DNA of 64,000 nt from Mesorhizobium sp. (lineage in GTDB: Bacteria > Pseudomonadota > Alphaproteobacteria > Rhizobiales > Rhizobiaceae): the NCBI RefSeq assembly GCF_004962245.1, contig NZ_SUHQ01000008.1, positions 154,290 through 218,289 of the forward strand, written 5' to 3'. How positions within the stretch are numbered: position 1 is the first letter of the stretch; the number at the start of each line of letters is the position of its first letter. Under the pieces are notes generated by a model. It saw nothing but the letters and a program-made list of their open reading frames with translations, was not told where the DNA came from and ran no database searches. This document shows, one piece after another, positions 19,100 to 29,611 of this stretch. Made by a program: the position numbers and the translations under genes.

Positions 19100-21504
19100 A
19101 ACTCACCCTCTCCTGGCTCAAGGACCACCTCGAGACTGATGCCTCGCTGGCGGAGATCGTCGAGCGGCTGACCTCCATCGGCCTCGAAGTCGAGCATGTC
19201 GACGACAGATCGAGCCTGAAACCCTTCGTCATCGCCAAGGTGTTGACGGCGGTCCAGCATCCCGACGCCGACCGGCTGCGTGTGCTGACCGTCGACACCG
19301 GCGACGGCAAGGCCCCTGTGCAGGTCGTGTGCGGTGCGCCCAATGCGCGCGCCGGCCTGGTCGGCGCCTTCGCCGCGCCCGGCACCTATATTCCCGGCAT
19401 CGACGTGACGCTGACGGTCGGCAAGATCCGCGGCGTCGAAAGTCACGGCATGATGTGCTCCGAGCGCGAACTGGAGCTTTCGGACGAGCATAGCGGCATC
19501 ATCGATCTGCCCGCCGATGCGCCGGTCGGCACCAGCTTCGCCGCCTATGCCCATCTCGACGACCCGCTGATCGAGATCAATTTGACGCCGAACCGGCCGG
19601 ATGCGACCAGCGTGTACGGCATCGCCCGCGATCTGGCGGCGAGCGGGCTCGGCACGCTGAAGGCTGCGCCGGTCGAGGCAATCCCTGGCAAGGGAGAGAC
19701 GCCGGTCAAGGTGACGATCGAGGCGCCGGAGCTCTGCCCGGGCTTTGCGCTGCGCCTGGTGCGCGGCGTCAAGAACGGCCCGTCGCCGAAATGGCTGCAG
19801 CAAAGGCTGATCGCCATTGGTCTGAGGCCGATCAGCGCGCTGGTCGACATCACCAACTACGTCACTTTCGACCGCGGCCGGCCTTTGCATGTGTTCGACG
19901 CCAGGAAGGTCGCCGGCAACCTTACCGTGCGCCGCGCGCGCGACAGTGAAAAGGTGCTGGCGCTCGACGGCCGCGAATACACGCTGACGCCCGAGATGTG
20001 CGTGATAGCAGACCAGGACGGCGTCGAATCCATCGCCGGCATCATGGGCGGCGAGCATTCTGGCTGCGACGAGAACACCACCGACGTGCTGATCGAATCG
20101 GCACTTTGGGATCCGATCACCACGGCCCGTACCGGCCGCACCCTCGGCATCATCAGCGATGCGCGCTACCGCTTCGAGCGCGGCGTCGATCCCGAATTCA
20201 TGGTTCCCGGCGTGGAGCTGGCGACCAGACTGGTGCTGGATTTCTGCGGTGGGACGCCGGCGGAAACCGAGGTCGTCGGCTATGCCGGCCACACGCCTGA
20301 GATCGTGTCCTTCCCGCTGTCGGAAGTGAAGCGGCTGACCGGCATCGAGGTACCGAGCTCGACAAGCCTCGACATTCTCGCCCGCCTTGGGTTCAAGTCG
20401 GAAGGCTCAGGCGAGGTCGTCAATGTGGCGGTCCCGTCCTGGCGCCCGGATATCGACGGCAAGGCCGATCTGGTCGAGGAGGTCATGCGGATCCATGGCG
20501 TCGACAACATCGCCCCGCAGCCGCTCGGCGCCCATGACGCGGTCAACGCCAAGATCCTGACCGTGCTGCAGATCCGCACCCGCGCGACCAAGCGGGCGCT
20601 GGCGGTGCGTGGCATGATGGAGGCCGTCACCTGGTCGTTCATTCCGGCAAAACATGCCGAACTGTTCGGCGGCGGCCAGACCGCGCTGAAGCTCGCCAAT
20701 CCGATCGCCGCCGACATGTCCGACATGCGGCCGTCGCTGCTGCCGGGGCTGATCGCCGCCGCCCAGCGCAATGCCGACAGGGGCATCGGCGATGTCGCGC
20801 TGTTCGAAGTGTCGGGCACCTATGAAGGCGATGCGGCCGACCAGCAGCGGCGCGTCGCCGCCGGCGTGCGGCGCGGCACCGCCAAGCTCGAAGGCTCCGG
20901 CCGTCATTGGGCCGGCAATGCCGGTGCTGTCGGCGTGTTCGACGCCAAGGCCGACGCGATCGCAGCACTTGAAGCCTGCGGCGCGCCGGTCGAGCGGCTG
21001 CAGATCGAGGCCGGCGGCCCGGCCTGGTATCATCCAGGCCGCTCCGGCACGATCAAGCTCGGGCCGAAGGTCGTGTTGGCCACGTTCGGTGAATTCCATC
21101 CGAAGACGCTGGAGGAGCTGGATGTTTCCGGACCGCTCTGCGGCTTCGAGGTCTTCGTCGATGCCGTACCCGAGCCGAAGGCCAAGCCGACGCGGACAAA
21201 GCCGAGACTGGAACTGTCCGCCTTCCAGGCGGTCAAGCGCGATTTCGCCTTCGTCGTCGACAAGGCGGTCGAGGCCGGCACGCTGACCCGCGCCGCCCTT
21301 GCCGCAGACAAGAAGCTGATCACCGGCGTTTCGGTCTTCGACGTTTTCGAAGGGGCATCGCTCGGCGCGGCCAAGAAATCGGTCGCCATCGAAGTGTCGA
21401 TCCAGCCGGTCGAAAAGACGCTGACCGACGAGGATTTCGAGGCGCTGGCCAAGCGCATCGTCGAGAATGTGCACAAGCAGACGGGCGGCGTGCTCAGAGC
21501 GTGA
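19096..21504 (+). CDS. pheT: Phenylalanine-tRNA ligase beta subunit
   Basis: The 802-residue beta subunit carries, in order, an N-terminal region with a tRNA-binding OB fold (about residues 40-150), B3/B4 editing domain (about 210-385), B5 domain (about 400-475), a catalytic-like core, and a C-terminal FDX-ACB anticodon-binding domain (about 705-800). It binds tRNA-Phe and edits misacylated Tyr-tRNA. The ATGA overlap with the GFA gene implies coupled translation. A perfect terminator follows. Confidence 0.97.
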   Translation: MKLTLSWLKDHLETDASLAEIVERLTSIGLEVEHVDDRSSLKPFVIAKVLTAVQHPDADRLRVLTVDTGDGKAPVQVVCGAPNARAGLVGAFAAPGTYIPGIDVTLTVGKIRGVESHGMMCSERELELSDEHSGIIDLPADAPVGTSFAAYAHLDDPLIEINLTPNRPDATSVYGIARDLAASGLGTLKAAPVEAIPGKGETPVKVTIEAPELCPGFALRLVRGVKNGPSPKWLQQRLIAIGLRPISALVDITNYVTFDRGRPLHVFDARKVAGNLTVRRARDSEKVLALDGREYTLTPEMCVIADQDGVESIAGIMGGEHSGCDENTTDVLIESALWDPITTARTGRTLGIISDARYRFERGVDPEFMVPGVELATRLVLDFCGGTPAETEVVGYAGHTPEIVSFPLSEVKRLTGIEVPSSTSLDILARLGFKSEGSGEVVNVAVPSWRPDIDGKADLVEEVMRIHGVDNIAPQPLGAHDAVNAKILTVLQIRTRATKRALAVRGMMEAVTWSFIPAKHAELFGGGQTALKLANPIAADMSDMRPSLLPGLIAAAQRNADRGIGDVALFEVSGTYEGDAADQQRRVAAGVRRGTAKLEGSGRHWAGNAGAVGVFDAKADAIAALEACGAPVERLQIEAGGPAWYHPGRSGTIKLGPKVVLATFGEFHPKTLEELDVSGPLCGFEVFVDAVPEPKAKPTRTKPRLELSAFQAVKRDFAFVVDKAVEAGTLTRAALAADKKLITGVSVFDVFEGASLGAAKKSVAIEVSIQPVEKTLTDEDFEALAKRIVENVHKQTGGVLRA

Positions 21505-21566
21505 GCGGTGCAGGGACAGAGGGGGCGCTGTCCCGCGACGTCTCGCAATTCTGCACCGCGCGACGT

Positions 21567-21598
21567 TCGAAAAGGGGCGCCGGAGCGCCCCTTTTCGA
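21567..21598. terminator. Bidirectional terminator between pheT and the aldo/keto reductase
   Basis: A perfect 14-bp stem, TCGAAAAGGGGCGC (21567-21580) with GCGCCCCTTTTCGA (21585-21598), closes a CGGA tetraloop between two converging genes. The A- and T-rich arms allow termination in both directions. Confidence 0.9.
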
Positions 21599-21617
21599 TC
21601 CATCCGTTCGGCAATCT

Positions 21618-22613
<996 letters not shown>

Positions 22614-22709
22614 CACGCGTCTCCTTGTTGTGATGCGACGGAAATAGCGTCTTGTCCCGAGTTCGATAATCGGCTCTCATTCGCACGGGCTGTTCTAAAA
22701 GATAGATCA

Positions 22710-23600
22710 ATGAAGCGAACCCATCTTTCCCAGCTCGCGGTGCTGGCAACCGTCGCCCAATGCGGCAGCTTTCGCGGCGCGGCCAGGGAACTCGCCATCG
22801 CGCCCTCGGCGGTCAGCCACGCGGTTTCCAGCCTGGAGGCGCATCTCGGCGTTCGTCTCCTGGCGCGCAGCACCCGCAGCGTCGCTCCGACCGAGGAGGG
22901 CGCACAGTTGCTCGAGCGGCTGAGGCCGGCGCTGTCGGAGATCGACCTCGCCCTGGAATCGGCGGTCGAGGCACGCGACCGGCCGGCCGGCAATCTCAGG
23001 CTGACCGTGCCGCGCACCGCAGCCCACCTGGCGCTGACGCCGCGGCTCGGTGCCTTTGCATCGGCCTATCCGGACATCGTGCTGGAGATCGTCATCGAAG
23101 ACCGCTTCACCGATGTGGTCGAAGGCGGCTTCGACGCTGGCGTGCGGCTCGGCGAGAGCCTGCAGCGCGACATGATCGCCGTGCGCATCGGGCCGGACCT
23201 TCGCGGCGCCGTCGTCGGCGCGCCATCCTATTTCGCGACCATGCCCAGACCGCGCCATCCGCACGATCTCGTCGATCACCGTTGCCTGCGCTTCCGTTTC
23301 TCCAGCGGCATTCTCTACAGCTGGGAATTCGAGAAGGACGGCGAGGAGATCGAACTGCCGGTGCAAGGGCCGCTGATCCTCGACGAGGACCATCTGATAG
23401 CCAATGCGGCGGTCGACGGCGCCGGTCTTGCCTTCCTGTTCGAGGACTATGTTCGCGAGGCGCTGGCCGCCGGCAAGCTCATTCGCGTGCTGGAGGACTG
23501 GTGCCCGCCCTTCGACGGTTTCTTCGTCTATTATCCGAGCCGCCGCCAGATGCGGCCGGCGCTCAGGGCCTTTGTCGATTTTTTCAAGGTACGCGGATGA
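22710..23600 (+). CDS. LysR-family transcriptional regulator
   Basis: The 296-residue regulator starts with the winged helix-turn-helix FRGAARELAIAPSAVSHAVS and has a periplasmic-binding-type effector domain. The ATG at 22710 is the correct family start; the open frame upstream runs through the aldo/keto reductase promoter and coding start. It is divergent from that gene with 96 bases between starts, the typical arrangement of a LysR protein and its target. The inducer is unknown. Confidence 0.9.
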   Translation: MKRTHLSQLAVLATVAQCGSFRGAARELAIAPSAVSHAVSSLEAHLGVRLLARSTRSVAPTEEGAQLLERLRPALSEIDLALESAVEARDRPAGNLRLTVPRTAAHLALTPRLGAFASAYPDIVLEIVIEDRFTDVVEGGFDAGVRLGESLQRDMIAVRIGPDLRGAVVGAPSYFATMPRPRHPHDLVDHRCLRFRFSSGILYSWEFEKDGEEIELPVQGPLILDEDHLIANAAVDGAGLAFLFEDYVREALAAGKLIRVLEDWCPPFDGFFVYYPSRRQMRPALRAFVDFFKVRG

Positions 23601-23628
23601 AAGCCGGGCTCACCAGCGTTCACCGACA

Positions 23629-24207
23629 ATGCCGGCATCGATCACAAACAGCACGACCCGCTACGGCTGGGCGGCGATCGTTCTTCACTGGCTGATCGCC
23701 GCGATCTTCGTCGGCCAGTTCGTGCTCGGCTTCGTCATGATGCGGGTGTCCAGCCAGCGCACCGCCTTTGAGCTGATCCAGCTGCACAAATCCTTCGGCT
23801 TTCTGCTGCTTGGTCTGGTGATCCTGCGCATTGCCTGGCGTCTCGGCAGCGCGGCGCCGTCCCTGCCGCGTTCGGTCGGGCCTCTAGAGCGCCGCGCGGC
23901 GCCGCTTGTGCATTTTGCGCTTTATGCGCTTCAGCTCGCTTTGCCGCTGTCCGGCTGGGCGCTGGTCTCGGTTTCGATGCTGGAGATCCCGAGCGTGCCC
24001 TTCAACCTGTTCGTCATGCCGGACCTGCCGCTGGCTGAATCGGACGCGGCGGAGAGCTTCTGGGCAGCAGCGCACTGGTATCTTGCCTATGCCGGCATCG
24101 GGCTTGTCGCCTTGCATTTCGCCGCGGCGCTGCGCCATCATTTCTGGCTGAAGGACGCGGTGCTGACGCGCATGATCACGCCTTTGTCAGATCAAGACGC
24201 GGAATAG
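23629..24207 (+). CDS. Cytochrome b561-family membrane protein
   Basis: The 192-residue protein has four hydrophobic segments (about residues 14-36, 46-62, 94-112 and 146-168) and the cytochrome b pattern: His in IVLHWLIA, His in LHKSFGF, and later histidines in HWYLAYAGIGLVALHFAAA for two haem b groups. It passes electrons at the inner membrane, perhaps to a periplasmic partner. It lies 28 bases after the LysR gene and directly before a YceI gene. Cytochrome b561-YceI pairing is common in proteobacteria. Confidence 0.88.
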   Translation: MPASITNSTTRYGWAAIVLHWLIAAIFVGQFVLGFVMMRVSSQRTAFELIQLHKSFGFLLLGLVILRIAWRLGSAAPSLPRSVGPLERRAAPLVHFALYALQLALPLSGWALVSVSMLEIPSVPFNLFVMPDLPLAESDAAESFWAAAHWYLAYAGIGLVALHFAAALRHHFWLKDAVLTRMITPLSDQDAE

Positions 24208-24277
24208 AGCGGACGGTTCATTCGTTGATGGGGCGAGGACGCAAAAAATGCGTTGCCTCCAAAAAAGGAATACTCCC

Positions 24278-24853
24278 ATGTACGCGCGCATCTTCGGAAT
24301 TGCGGCGGTGGCCGCTTGCCTTGCCGTGCCTGTTTTCGCGGCAGTCGCCCTCGGTGATGCCGCCGGCAGCTACACGATCAGCCCGGCCAGTTCGAGCATC
24401 CGCTTCTCCATCGGCAAGGCCGGCGGCGGCGGGCTCAATGGCGCCTTCGCCCGCTTCAAGGGCAGCATCCGCATCGACAACAGCGATGTCGGGCGCTCAC
24501 AGGTCAATTTCACCATCTTTCCCGAAAGCGTTGGCACCGGCCAGGGCCGCGTCGACGCCTTCCTTCGCTCCGACGCGGTATTCGACGCCGCCAATAGCCC
24601 GGAAATCCAGTTCCGCTCGACCAGCGTCAAACGCACCGGCGACACCACAGCCCTCGTCACCGGCCGGCTGACGGCGCGTGGCAAGACCTTCCCGGAGAAA
24701 TTCACGGCCGAGCTCGGCGGCCTCAAGTCTGGCACGATAAGATTCCATGTCACCGGCAAGGTGCTGCGGTCGCGCTACGGCATGGACGTCGGCACGCCGA
24801 TCTATTCGAACGTCGTCAACTTCGACATGACGCTGACAGGCAAGCGCCGCTGA
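24278..24853 (+). CDS. YceI-family periplasmic protein
   Basis: The 191-residue protein has a Sec signal peptide (about residues 1-25, ending [10 protein letters not shown]) and a YceI lipocalin-like barrel recognisable from [20 protein letters not shown] and the [19 protein letters not shown] stretch. YceI proteins bind isoprenoid-type lipids in the periplasm. The ATG at 24278 follows AAAAGGA at about 24263-24269. It is probably cotranscribed with the cytochrome b561 gene. Confidence 0.9.
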   Translation: MYARIFGIAAVAACLAVPVFAAVALGDAAGSYTISPASSSIRFSIGKAGGGGLNGAFARFKGSIRIDNSDVGRSQVNFTIFPESVGTGQGRVDAFLRSDAVFDAANSPEIQFRSTSVKRTGDTTALVTGRLTARGKTFPEKFTAELGGLKSGTIRFHVTGKVLRSRYGMDVGTPIYSNVVNFDMTLTGKRR

Positions 24854-24981
24854 GTGGTTGCAGGCGGGGAAACCAAGCTGCGGAGGGGAGAGCCGTACTA
24901 TTCACCGCCATGCTTCCGCATTGGCTTTTCCGCCGATTTCAGGCAAACCTCATCGCCTGCAAACCGAAAGGGAGAAGCCTG

Positions 24982-25968
24982 ATGTTCCGATGGGGTGTTT
25001 TGTCGACGGCCAAGATCGGCCGCGAGCATCTTTTGCCCGCAATGGTCGAGGCGGAGAACGGCGTTCTGTCGGCGATCGCCAGCCGCGACATGTCGAAAGC
25101 CCGTGCTTTGGCCGACCGTTTCGGCGCCCCCCATGCCTTCGGCTCCTATGACGAGCTGCTCGCCTCCAAGGACGTCGACGGCGTCTACATCCCGCTGCCG
25201 ACCGCGCAGCATGTCGAATGGACCGCGAAGGCGATTCAAGCCGGCAAGCATGTTCTGGTCGAAAAGCCCTTGGCGCTCGATGCCAAGGACATTCCGCCGC
25301 TGATCGAGCTGCGCGACGCCAAGAAAGTGCTGGTCTGCGAAGCCTTCATGGTCGTCTACCACCCGCAATGGATCAAGGTGCGCGAGCTGATCGCCAATGG
25401 CGCCATCGGCCGGCTGCGCCATGTGCAGGGCGCGTTTTCCTACTACAATGTCGATCCCACCAACATGCGCAACCAGCTCGACCTCGGTGGCGGCGCGCTG
25501 CCCGACATCGGCGTCTACCCGACCGTGTCGACGCGCTTTTCGACGGGCAAGGAGCCGCTGCGCGTCCAGGCGACGATCGAGCGCGACAAGACATTCGGCA
25601 CCGACATCTACTCCTCGATCCGCGCCGATTTCGGCGACTTCGAACTGTCGTTCTACCTGTCGACGCAGATGGCGGCGCGGCAGGTGATGGTGTTCCACGG
25701 CGAGAAGGGCTTCATCGAGGTGCTTTCGCCGTTCAATGCCGGGATCTACGATCATCATCGCATCGAGCTGCACAACCAGAACCACAGCGAGGCGCAAGTG
25801 TTCCGCTTCCCCGGCCTGCAGCAATACCGGCTGGAGGTCGAGGCCTTCGCGCGGGCGGCACAGGGCGGCAAGGACCGCGTCTTCACGCTGGAGGAATCGG
25901 TGCTCAACCAGAAGGTCATCGACGCCATCTTCCGCGCCGGCGAGAAGGAAGGCTGGGAGATAGTCTGA
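24982..25968 (+). CDS. Gfo/Idh/MocA-family oxidoreductase
   Basis: The 328-residue protein has an N-terminal NAD(P) Rossmann domain ([12 protein letters not shown]) and the family EKP motif in [13 protein letters not shown], where the Lys takes part in catalysis. A C-terminal beta-sheet domain follows. These enzymes oxidise sugars, inositols or related alcohols; the substrate is open. The start at 24982 follows AAAGGGAGAAG. It is followed 36 bases later by an FAD dehydrogenase gene, so the two may form a unit. Confidence 0.88.
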   Translation: MFRWGVLSTAKIGREHLLPAMVEAENGVLSAIASRDMSKARALADRFGAPHAFGSYDELLASKDVDGVYIPLPTAQHVEWTAKAIQAGKHVLVEKPLALDAKDIPPLIELRDAKKVLVCEAFMVVYHPQWIKVRELIANGAIGRLRHVQGAFSYYNVDPTNMRNQLDLGGGALPDIGVYPTVSTRFSTGKEPLRVQATIERDKTFGTDIYSSIRADFGDFELSFYLSTQMAARQVMVFHGEKGFIEVLSPFNAGIYDHHRIELHNQNHSEAQVFRFPGLQQYRLEVEAFARAAQGGKDRVFTLEESVLNQKVIDAIFRAGEKEGWEIV

Positions 25969-26004
25969 CAGTTCGTCAAGCCGGGGAGGAGAGCCGGGGG
26001 AGAA

Positions 26005-27663
26005 ATGGCTGACGATGCGGATGTGATCATTGTCGGCGCCGGCCTTGCCGGCCTCGTCGCCGCGGCGGAACTGGCAGAGGCCGGCAAGAAGACCATCATC
26101 GTCGATCAGGAGCCGGAACAGTCGCTCGGCGGCCAGGCGTTCTGGTCGCTCGGCGGCATCTTCCTCGTCGATTCGCCCGAACAGCGGCGCATGCGCATCC
26201 GCGATTCGCATGATCTGGCGCTCGAGGACTGGCTGGGCACCGCCGCCTTCGACCGACCGGAGGATCTCTGGCCGCGCCGCTGGGCCGAAGCCTATGTCGG
26301 CTTCGCCGCCGGCGAGAAGCGCTCTTGGCTCATGCAGCGTGGCATGAAGTTCTTTCCGGTGGTCGGCTGGGCCGAGCGCGGCGGCGGCAACGCCATCGGT
26401 CACGGCAATTCGGTGCCGCGCTTCCACGTCACCTGGGGCACCGGCCCCGGCGTCCTCGACCCGTTCGTCCAGCGCGTGCGCGAGGCCGAGAAGCGCGGAT
26501 TGATCCGCTTCAAGTTCCGCCACCGCGTCAACGAACTGACCCGGACGGGCACTGTCGTAAACGGCGTGCGCGGCGACATGCTCCAGCCGAGCGATGTCGA
26601 GCGCGGCCGCAAGAGTTCGCGCGACGTGGCCGGCGATTTCGAGCTCAAAGCGCAGGCGGTCGTCGTCGCCTCCGGCGGCATCGGCGCCAATCCCGAGCTT
26701 GTCCGCAAGAACTGGCCGCAGCGGCTGGGAGCGCCGCCCAGGCGCATGATCACCGGCGTTCCCGATCATGTCGACGGCCGCATGCTGGCGATCACCGAAC
26801 AGGCCGGCGGCAGCATCATCAATCGCGACCGCATGTGGCACTATGTCGAGGGCATCAGGAACTGGGCGCCGATCTGGACCGACCATGCCATCCGCATCCT
26901 GCCCGGCCCGTCGTCGCTGTGGCTCGACGCGCGCGGCAAGCGCCTGCCGGTGCCGCTCTATCCCGGCTTCGACACGCTGGGCACGCTCAGCCACATCATG
27001 CGCACCGGCTTCGACTATTCCTGGTTCATCCTGACCCAAAAAATCATCCAGAAGGAGTTCGCGCTGTCGGGCTCCGAACAGAACCCCGACCTCACCGGAA
27101 AAAGCTGGCGCCAGGTGCTCGGCCGCGCCACATCAGGCGTTCCCGGTCCGGTGAAGGCGTTCATGGAGAAGGGCGAGGATTTCATCGTCGAGGCTGAGCT
27201 GCCGGCGCTGGTCGCCCGCATGAACGCGCTGGTCGGCGGCGAGCCGCTGCTTGAGCTGGCGCAGGTCGAGCGCGAAATCCGTGCCCGCGACCGGCAGCTC
27301 GACAATCCGTTCTCCAAGGACATGCAGATCACTGCCTTGCGCGGGGCGCGGGCTTATCTCGGCGACCGGCTGATCCGCACGGCTAAGCCGCACAAGATGC
27401 TCGACCCCGCCAATGGCCCGCTGATCGCGGTCAGGCTAAACATCCTGACCCGCAAGACGCTGGGCGGCTTGCAGACTGATCTCGAAAGCCGTGTGCTGGA
27501 CGCCGAGGGCCAGCCGATCGAAGGGCTGTACGCCGTCGGCGAAGCCGCCGGTTTCGGCGGCGGCGGCATGCACGGTTACGCGGCACTGGAAGGCACGTTC
27601 CTCGGCGGCTGCATCTTCTCCGGCCGCAGCGCCGGCCGCGCGGCCGCACGTGGGGTGGGGTAG
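26005..27663 (+). CDS. FAD-binding dehydrogenase (fumarate reductase/3-ketosteroid dehydrogenase-like)
   Basis: The 552-residue flavoprotein begins with a dinucleotide-binding fold (DVIIVGAGLAGLVAAAELA) followed by the ribose-binding acidic residue, and ends with the second FAD motif GLYAVGEAAGFGGGGMHGYA. It belongs to the succinate/fumarate-reductase-fold group usually called FAD-binding dehydrogenases. No signal peptide is seen. A GGGGGAG ribosome-binding site precedes the ATG. The substrate is unknown; a role with the upstream Gfo/Idh gene is only suggested by position. Confidence 0.87.
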   Translation: MADDADVIIVGAGLAGLVAAAELAEAGKKTIIVDQEPEQSLGGQAFWSLGGIFLVDSPEQRRMRIRDSHDLALEDWLGTAAFDRPEDLWPRRWAEAYVGFAAGEKRSWLMQRGMKFFPVVGWAERGGGNAIGHGNSVPRFHVTWGTGPGVLDPFVQRVREAEKRGLIRFKFRHRVNELTRTGTVVNGVRGDMLQPSDVERGRKSSRDVAGDFELKAQAVVVASGGIGANPELVRKNWPQRLGAPPRRMITGVPDHVDGRMLAITEQAGGSIINRDRMWHYVEGIRNWAPIWTDHAIRILPGPSSLWLDARGKRLPVPLYPGFDTLGTLSHIMRTGFDYSWFILTQKIIQKEFALSGSEQNPDLTGKSWRQVLGRATSGVPGPVKAFMEKGEDFIVEAELPALVARMNALVGGEPLLELAQVEREIRARDRQLDNPFSKDMQITALRGARAYLGDRLIRTAKPHKMLDPANGPLIAVRLNILTRKTLGGLQTDLESRVLDAEGQPIEGLYAVGEAAGFGGGGMHGYAALEGTFLGGCIFSGRSAGRAAARGVG

Positions 27664-27667
27664 GGCT

Positions 27668-28609
27668 TCACCAGATCCATTCGCCTCGTCCCAGAACCGA
27701 CACCGCGTCGACGATCCGGGTGAAGCTCGATCGAGCGCGGCCGACTGTGTGCCTGGCCCTGAGATAGCCATGCACCAGCCCCGGCTCTTCGAACCAGAAG
27801 GCGTGGCCACCCGCCGCGACGACGCGGTCGCGATAGGCCTCGCCGTCAGACGACAGCGGGTCGCATTGGGCGGTGATCAGCACGGTCGGTGGCAGATTGG
27901 CAAAATCGGCGTCGGCCAGCGGCGATAGGGTAAGATCGCCGGTGCGGTCCTCGCCGCCTGTCCTGATACTGCCGTAGAAATCGAGGTCGCGCACCGTCAG
28001 CATCGGCGCCTCGGCATGGGTCACGTAAGACCCTTGCGAGCGGTCGCCGCCAAGGCCGGGATAGATCAGAACCTGGCCGAACGGCCTTCGCGCATGGCCG
28101 CGTGTCGCATGGCTGACGGCAGCGGCAAGATTGCCGCCGGCACTGTCGCCGCAGAGCAGGATCGGGCGCTTGTAAGTCGTCGCCGCCCATTCGAAGGCGC
28201 TGATGGCATCGTCGAATGCAGCCGGATGAAGATGTTCCGGCGCCAGCCGGTAGTCGACCGAAACCACCTCATAGCCGGTGCGGCTGCAAAACTCGGCACA
28301 GACGTCGTCATGGCTATCGAGCCCACCGAGGATAAAACCGCCGCCATGGAAATAAAGCACCATCGCCGCTGCTTCCGGCGCCGGCGTGCGATAGATGCGG
28401 ATCGGAATGGGATGAGACGGCGTGGCAATGGCGGTGGTTTCCGCCGTGACGTTGTCCGGATAGCCGGCAAAGAACTCGCGGCACAGCCGGTCGTAGATGT
28501 CGCGCTGCTGATCGATCGTGTAGTCGATCGTGTCCGGCGGATAGTAGGAATTGGTCCGCTCGATGAAGGCCCATGTTTCGGCGTCGAGGAGGGTTTTGTA
28601 GTCGGTCAT
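27668..28609 (-). CDS. Alpha/beta hydrolase, hormone-sensitive-lipase-type esterase
   Basis: The 313-residue esterase has the oxyanion motif HGGGFILGG (residues 88-96) and the nucleophile elbow GDSAGG (Ser156), typical of the HSL/acetyl-hydrolase family that cleaves short acyl esters. A late histidine in PGLVHGYLR completes the triad. I start it at the ATG at 28609; a TTG seven codons upstream is possible but runs toward a repeat element. It is convergent with the FAD dehydrogenase (four bases between stops) and is separated from the carnitine operon by a palindromic repeat. Confidence 0.88.
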   Translation of the reverse strand: MTDYKTLLDAETWAFIERTNSYYPPDTIDYTIDQQRDIYDRLCREFFAGYPDNVTAETTAIATPSHPIPIRIYRTPAPEAAAMVLYFHGGGFILGGLDSHDDVCAEFCSRTGYEVVSVDYRLAPEHLHPAAFDDAISAFEWAATTYKRPILLCGDSAGGNLAAAVSHATRGHARRPFGQVLIYPGLGGDRSQGSYVTHAEAPMLTVRDLDFYGSIRTGGEDRTGDLTLSPLADADFANLPPTVLITAQCDPLSSDGEAYRDRVVAAGGHAFWFEEPGLVHGYLRARHTVGRARSSFTRIVDAVSVLGRGEWIW

Positions 28610-28644
28610 GGGAGCTGGGCTGGCTTCCAAGGTCGAGCCTGGAC

Positions 28645-28800
28645 ACCCCCCTCTGGCCTGCCGGCCATCTCCCCCGCAAGGGGGGAGCTTGGCAGCTTCG
28701 GCGAAGCCGCCCTTCCTCCAGCGTTGACAATTTGCGAAAGCAATGGCGACGGTCGATCTCCCCCCTTGCGGGGGAGATGGCCGGCAGGACAGAGGGGGGT
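28645..28800. repeat. Element with near-identical 42-43 bp inverted repeats
   Basis: An arm at 28645-28686 and its inverted copy at about 28758-28800 share about 42 of 43 bases (only one G/T difference noted), each itself partly palindromic (CTCCCCC...GGGGGAG and CTGCCGGCC). The inner 70 bases include a CTTCGGCGAAG palindrome. It resembles short non-coding palindromic or MITE-like elements scattered in rhizobial genomes. It lies between caiD and the esterase gene and could end or stabilise the carnitine transcript. Confidence 0.8.
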
Positions 28801-28828
28801 GGGACGGAACGCCGTCATCTCCGCAGTA

Positions 28829-29611
28829 TCACTTCCCCTTCCACACAGGGTCGCGCTTTTCGGCAAAGGCGCGAAAGCCTTCGAGATTGTCCTCCGAGCC
28901 GTACAGTGCGTCAACCGTCGGCAGCTGGCGGCGCGTCACCCGGTTCATGGCGTCCTGGAAGGTGAGCGCTTCGGCGACCCGCGCCGTTTCCTTGATCGCG
29001 GCGAAGACCAGCGGCGGGCCGCCGGCCAGCAGCCGGGCGATCTCCCAGACGCGGTCCTCGAGCTTGTCCTTGGGCAGCACCTCGTTGACCAGGCCCCAGC
29101 GATGCGCCTCGGCGACATCCATCCAGCGGCCGGTGAGCAAAAGGTCCATGGCGACGTGATAGGGGATGCGCTTCGGCAGCTTGATCGTCGCCGCGTCGGC
29201 CAGCGTGCCGGCGCGGATTTCGGGCAACGCGAAGGAGGAGTGGTCCGATGCGTAGATGAGGTCGCAGGACAGCGCCAGCTCGAAGCCGCCGCCGACCGCC
29301 ATGCCGTTGACGCAGGCGATGACCGGTTTGTTGAGATCACGCAGTTCCTGCAGTCCGCCGAAGCCGCCGACGCCATAGTCGCCGTCGACCGCGTCGCCGC
29401 CGGCCGCGGCCTTCAGATCCCAGCCGGCGCAGAAGAACTTGTCGCCGGCGGTCTTGACGATGGCGACGCGCAAGCCCGGATCGTCGCGGAACGCCTTGAA
29501 CGTCTCGCCCATCAGCCGCGACGTTTTCAGGTCGATGGCATTGGCCTTGGGCCGATCGAGCGTGACCTCGAGGATCGTGCCCTCGCGGCGGGTCGAAATG
29601 ACGTCAGACAT
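28829..29611 (-). CDS. caiD: Carnitinyl-CoA dehydratase / crotonobetainyl-CoA hydratase (CaiD-like)
   Basis: The 260-residue crotonase-fold enzyme hydrates crotonobetainyl-CoA to carnitinyl-CoA. Several stretches match what I know of E. coli CaiD: PKANAIDLKTS, FFCAGWDLKAAA, GGGFELALS and the C-terminal FAEKRDPVWKGK. The catalytic pair Glu111 and Glu131 falls at the same residue numbers as in CaiD. Its start overlaps the stop of the acyl-CoA synthetase gene by eight bases, marking it as the last enzyme of the operon. A generic enoyl-CoA hydratase is the fallback call. Confidence 0.88.
   Translation of the reverse strand: MSDVISTRREGTILEVTLDRPKANAIDLKTSRLMGETFKAFRDDPGLRVAIVKTAGDKFFCAGWDLKAAAGGDAVDGDYGVGGFGGLQELRDLNKPVIACVNGMAVGGGFELALSCDLIYASDHSSFALPEIRAGTLADAATIKLPKRIPYHVAMDLLLTGRWMDVAEAHRWGLVNEVLPKDKLEDRVWEIARLLAGGPPLVFAAIKETARVAEALTFQDAMNRVTRRQLPTVDALYGSEDNLEGFRAFAEKRDPVWKGK

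Noticed and set aside
22614..22616. GTG start one codon before the ATG of the aldo/keto reductase
   Set aside because: The ATG at 22613 has the better spacing (seven bases) from AAGGAG.
24898..27039. 713-codon open frame on the minus strand opposite the Gfo/Idh and FAD dehydrogenase genes
   Set aside because: It is a GC-driven antisense shadow with no family motif; both plus-strand genes have clear domains and ribosome-binding sites.
28610..28630. TTG start for the esterase, seven codons upstream
   Set aside because: The ATG at 28609 gives the normal start; the extra residues fall toward the repeat element.
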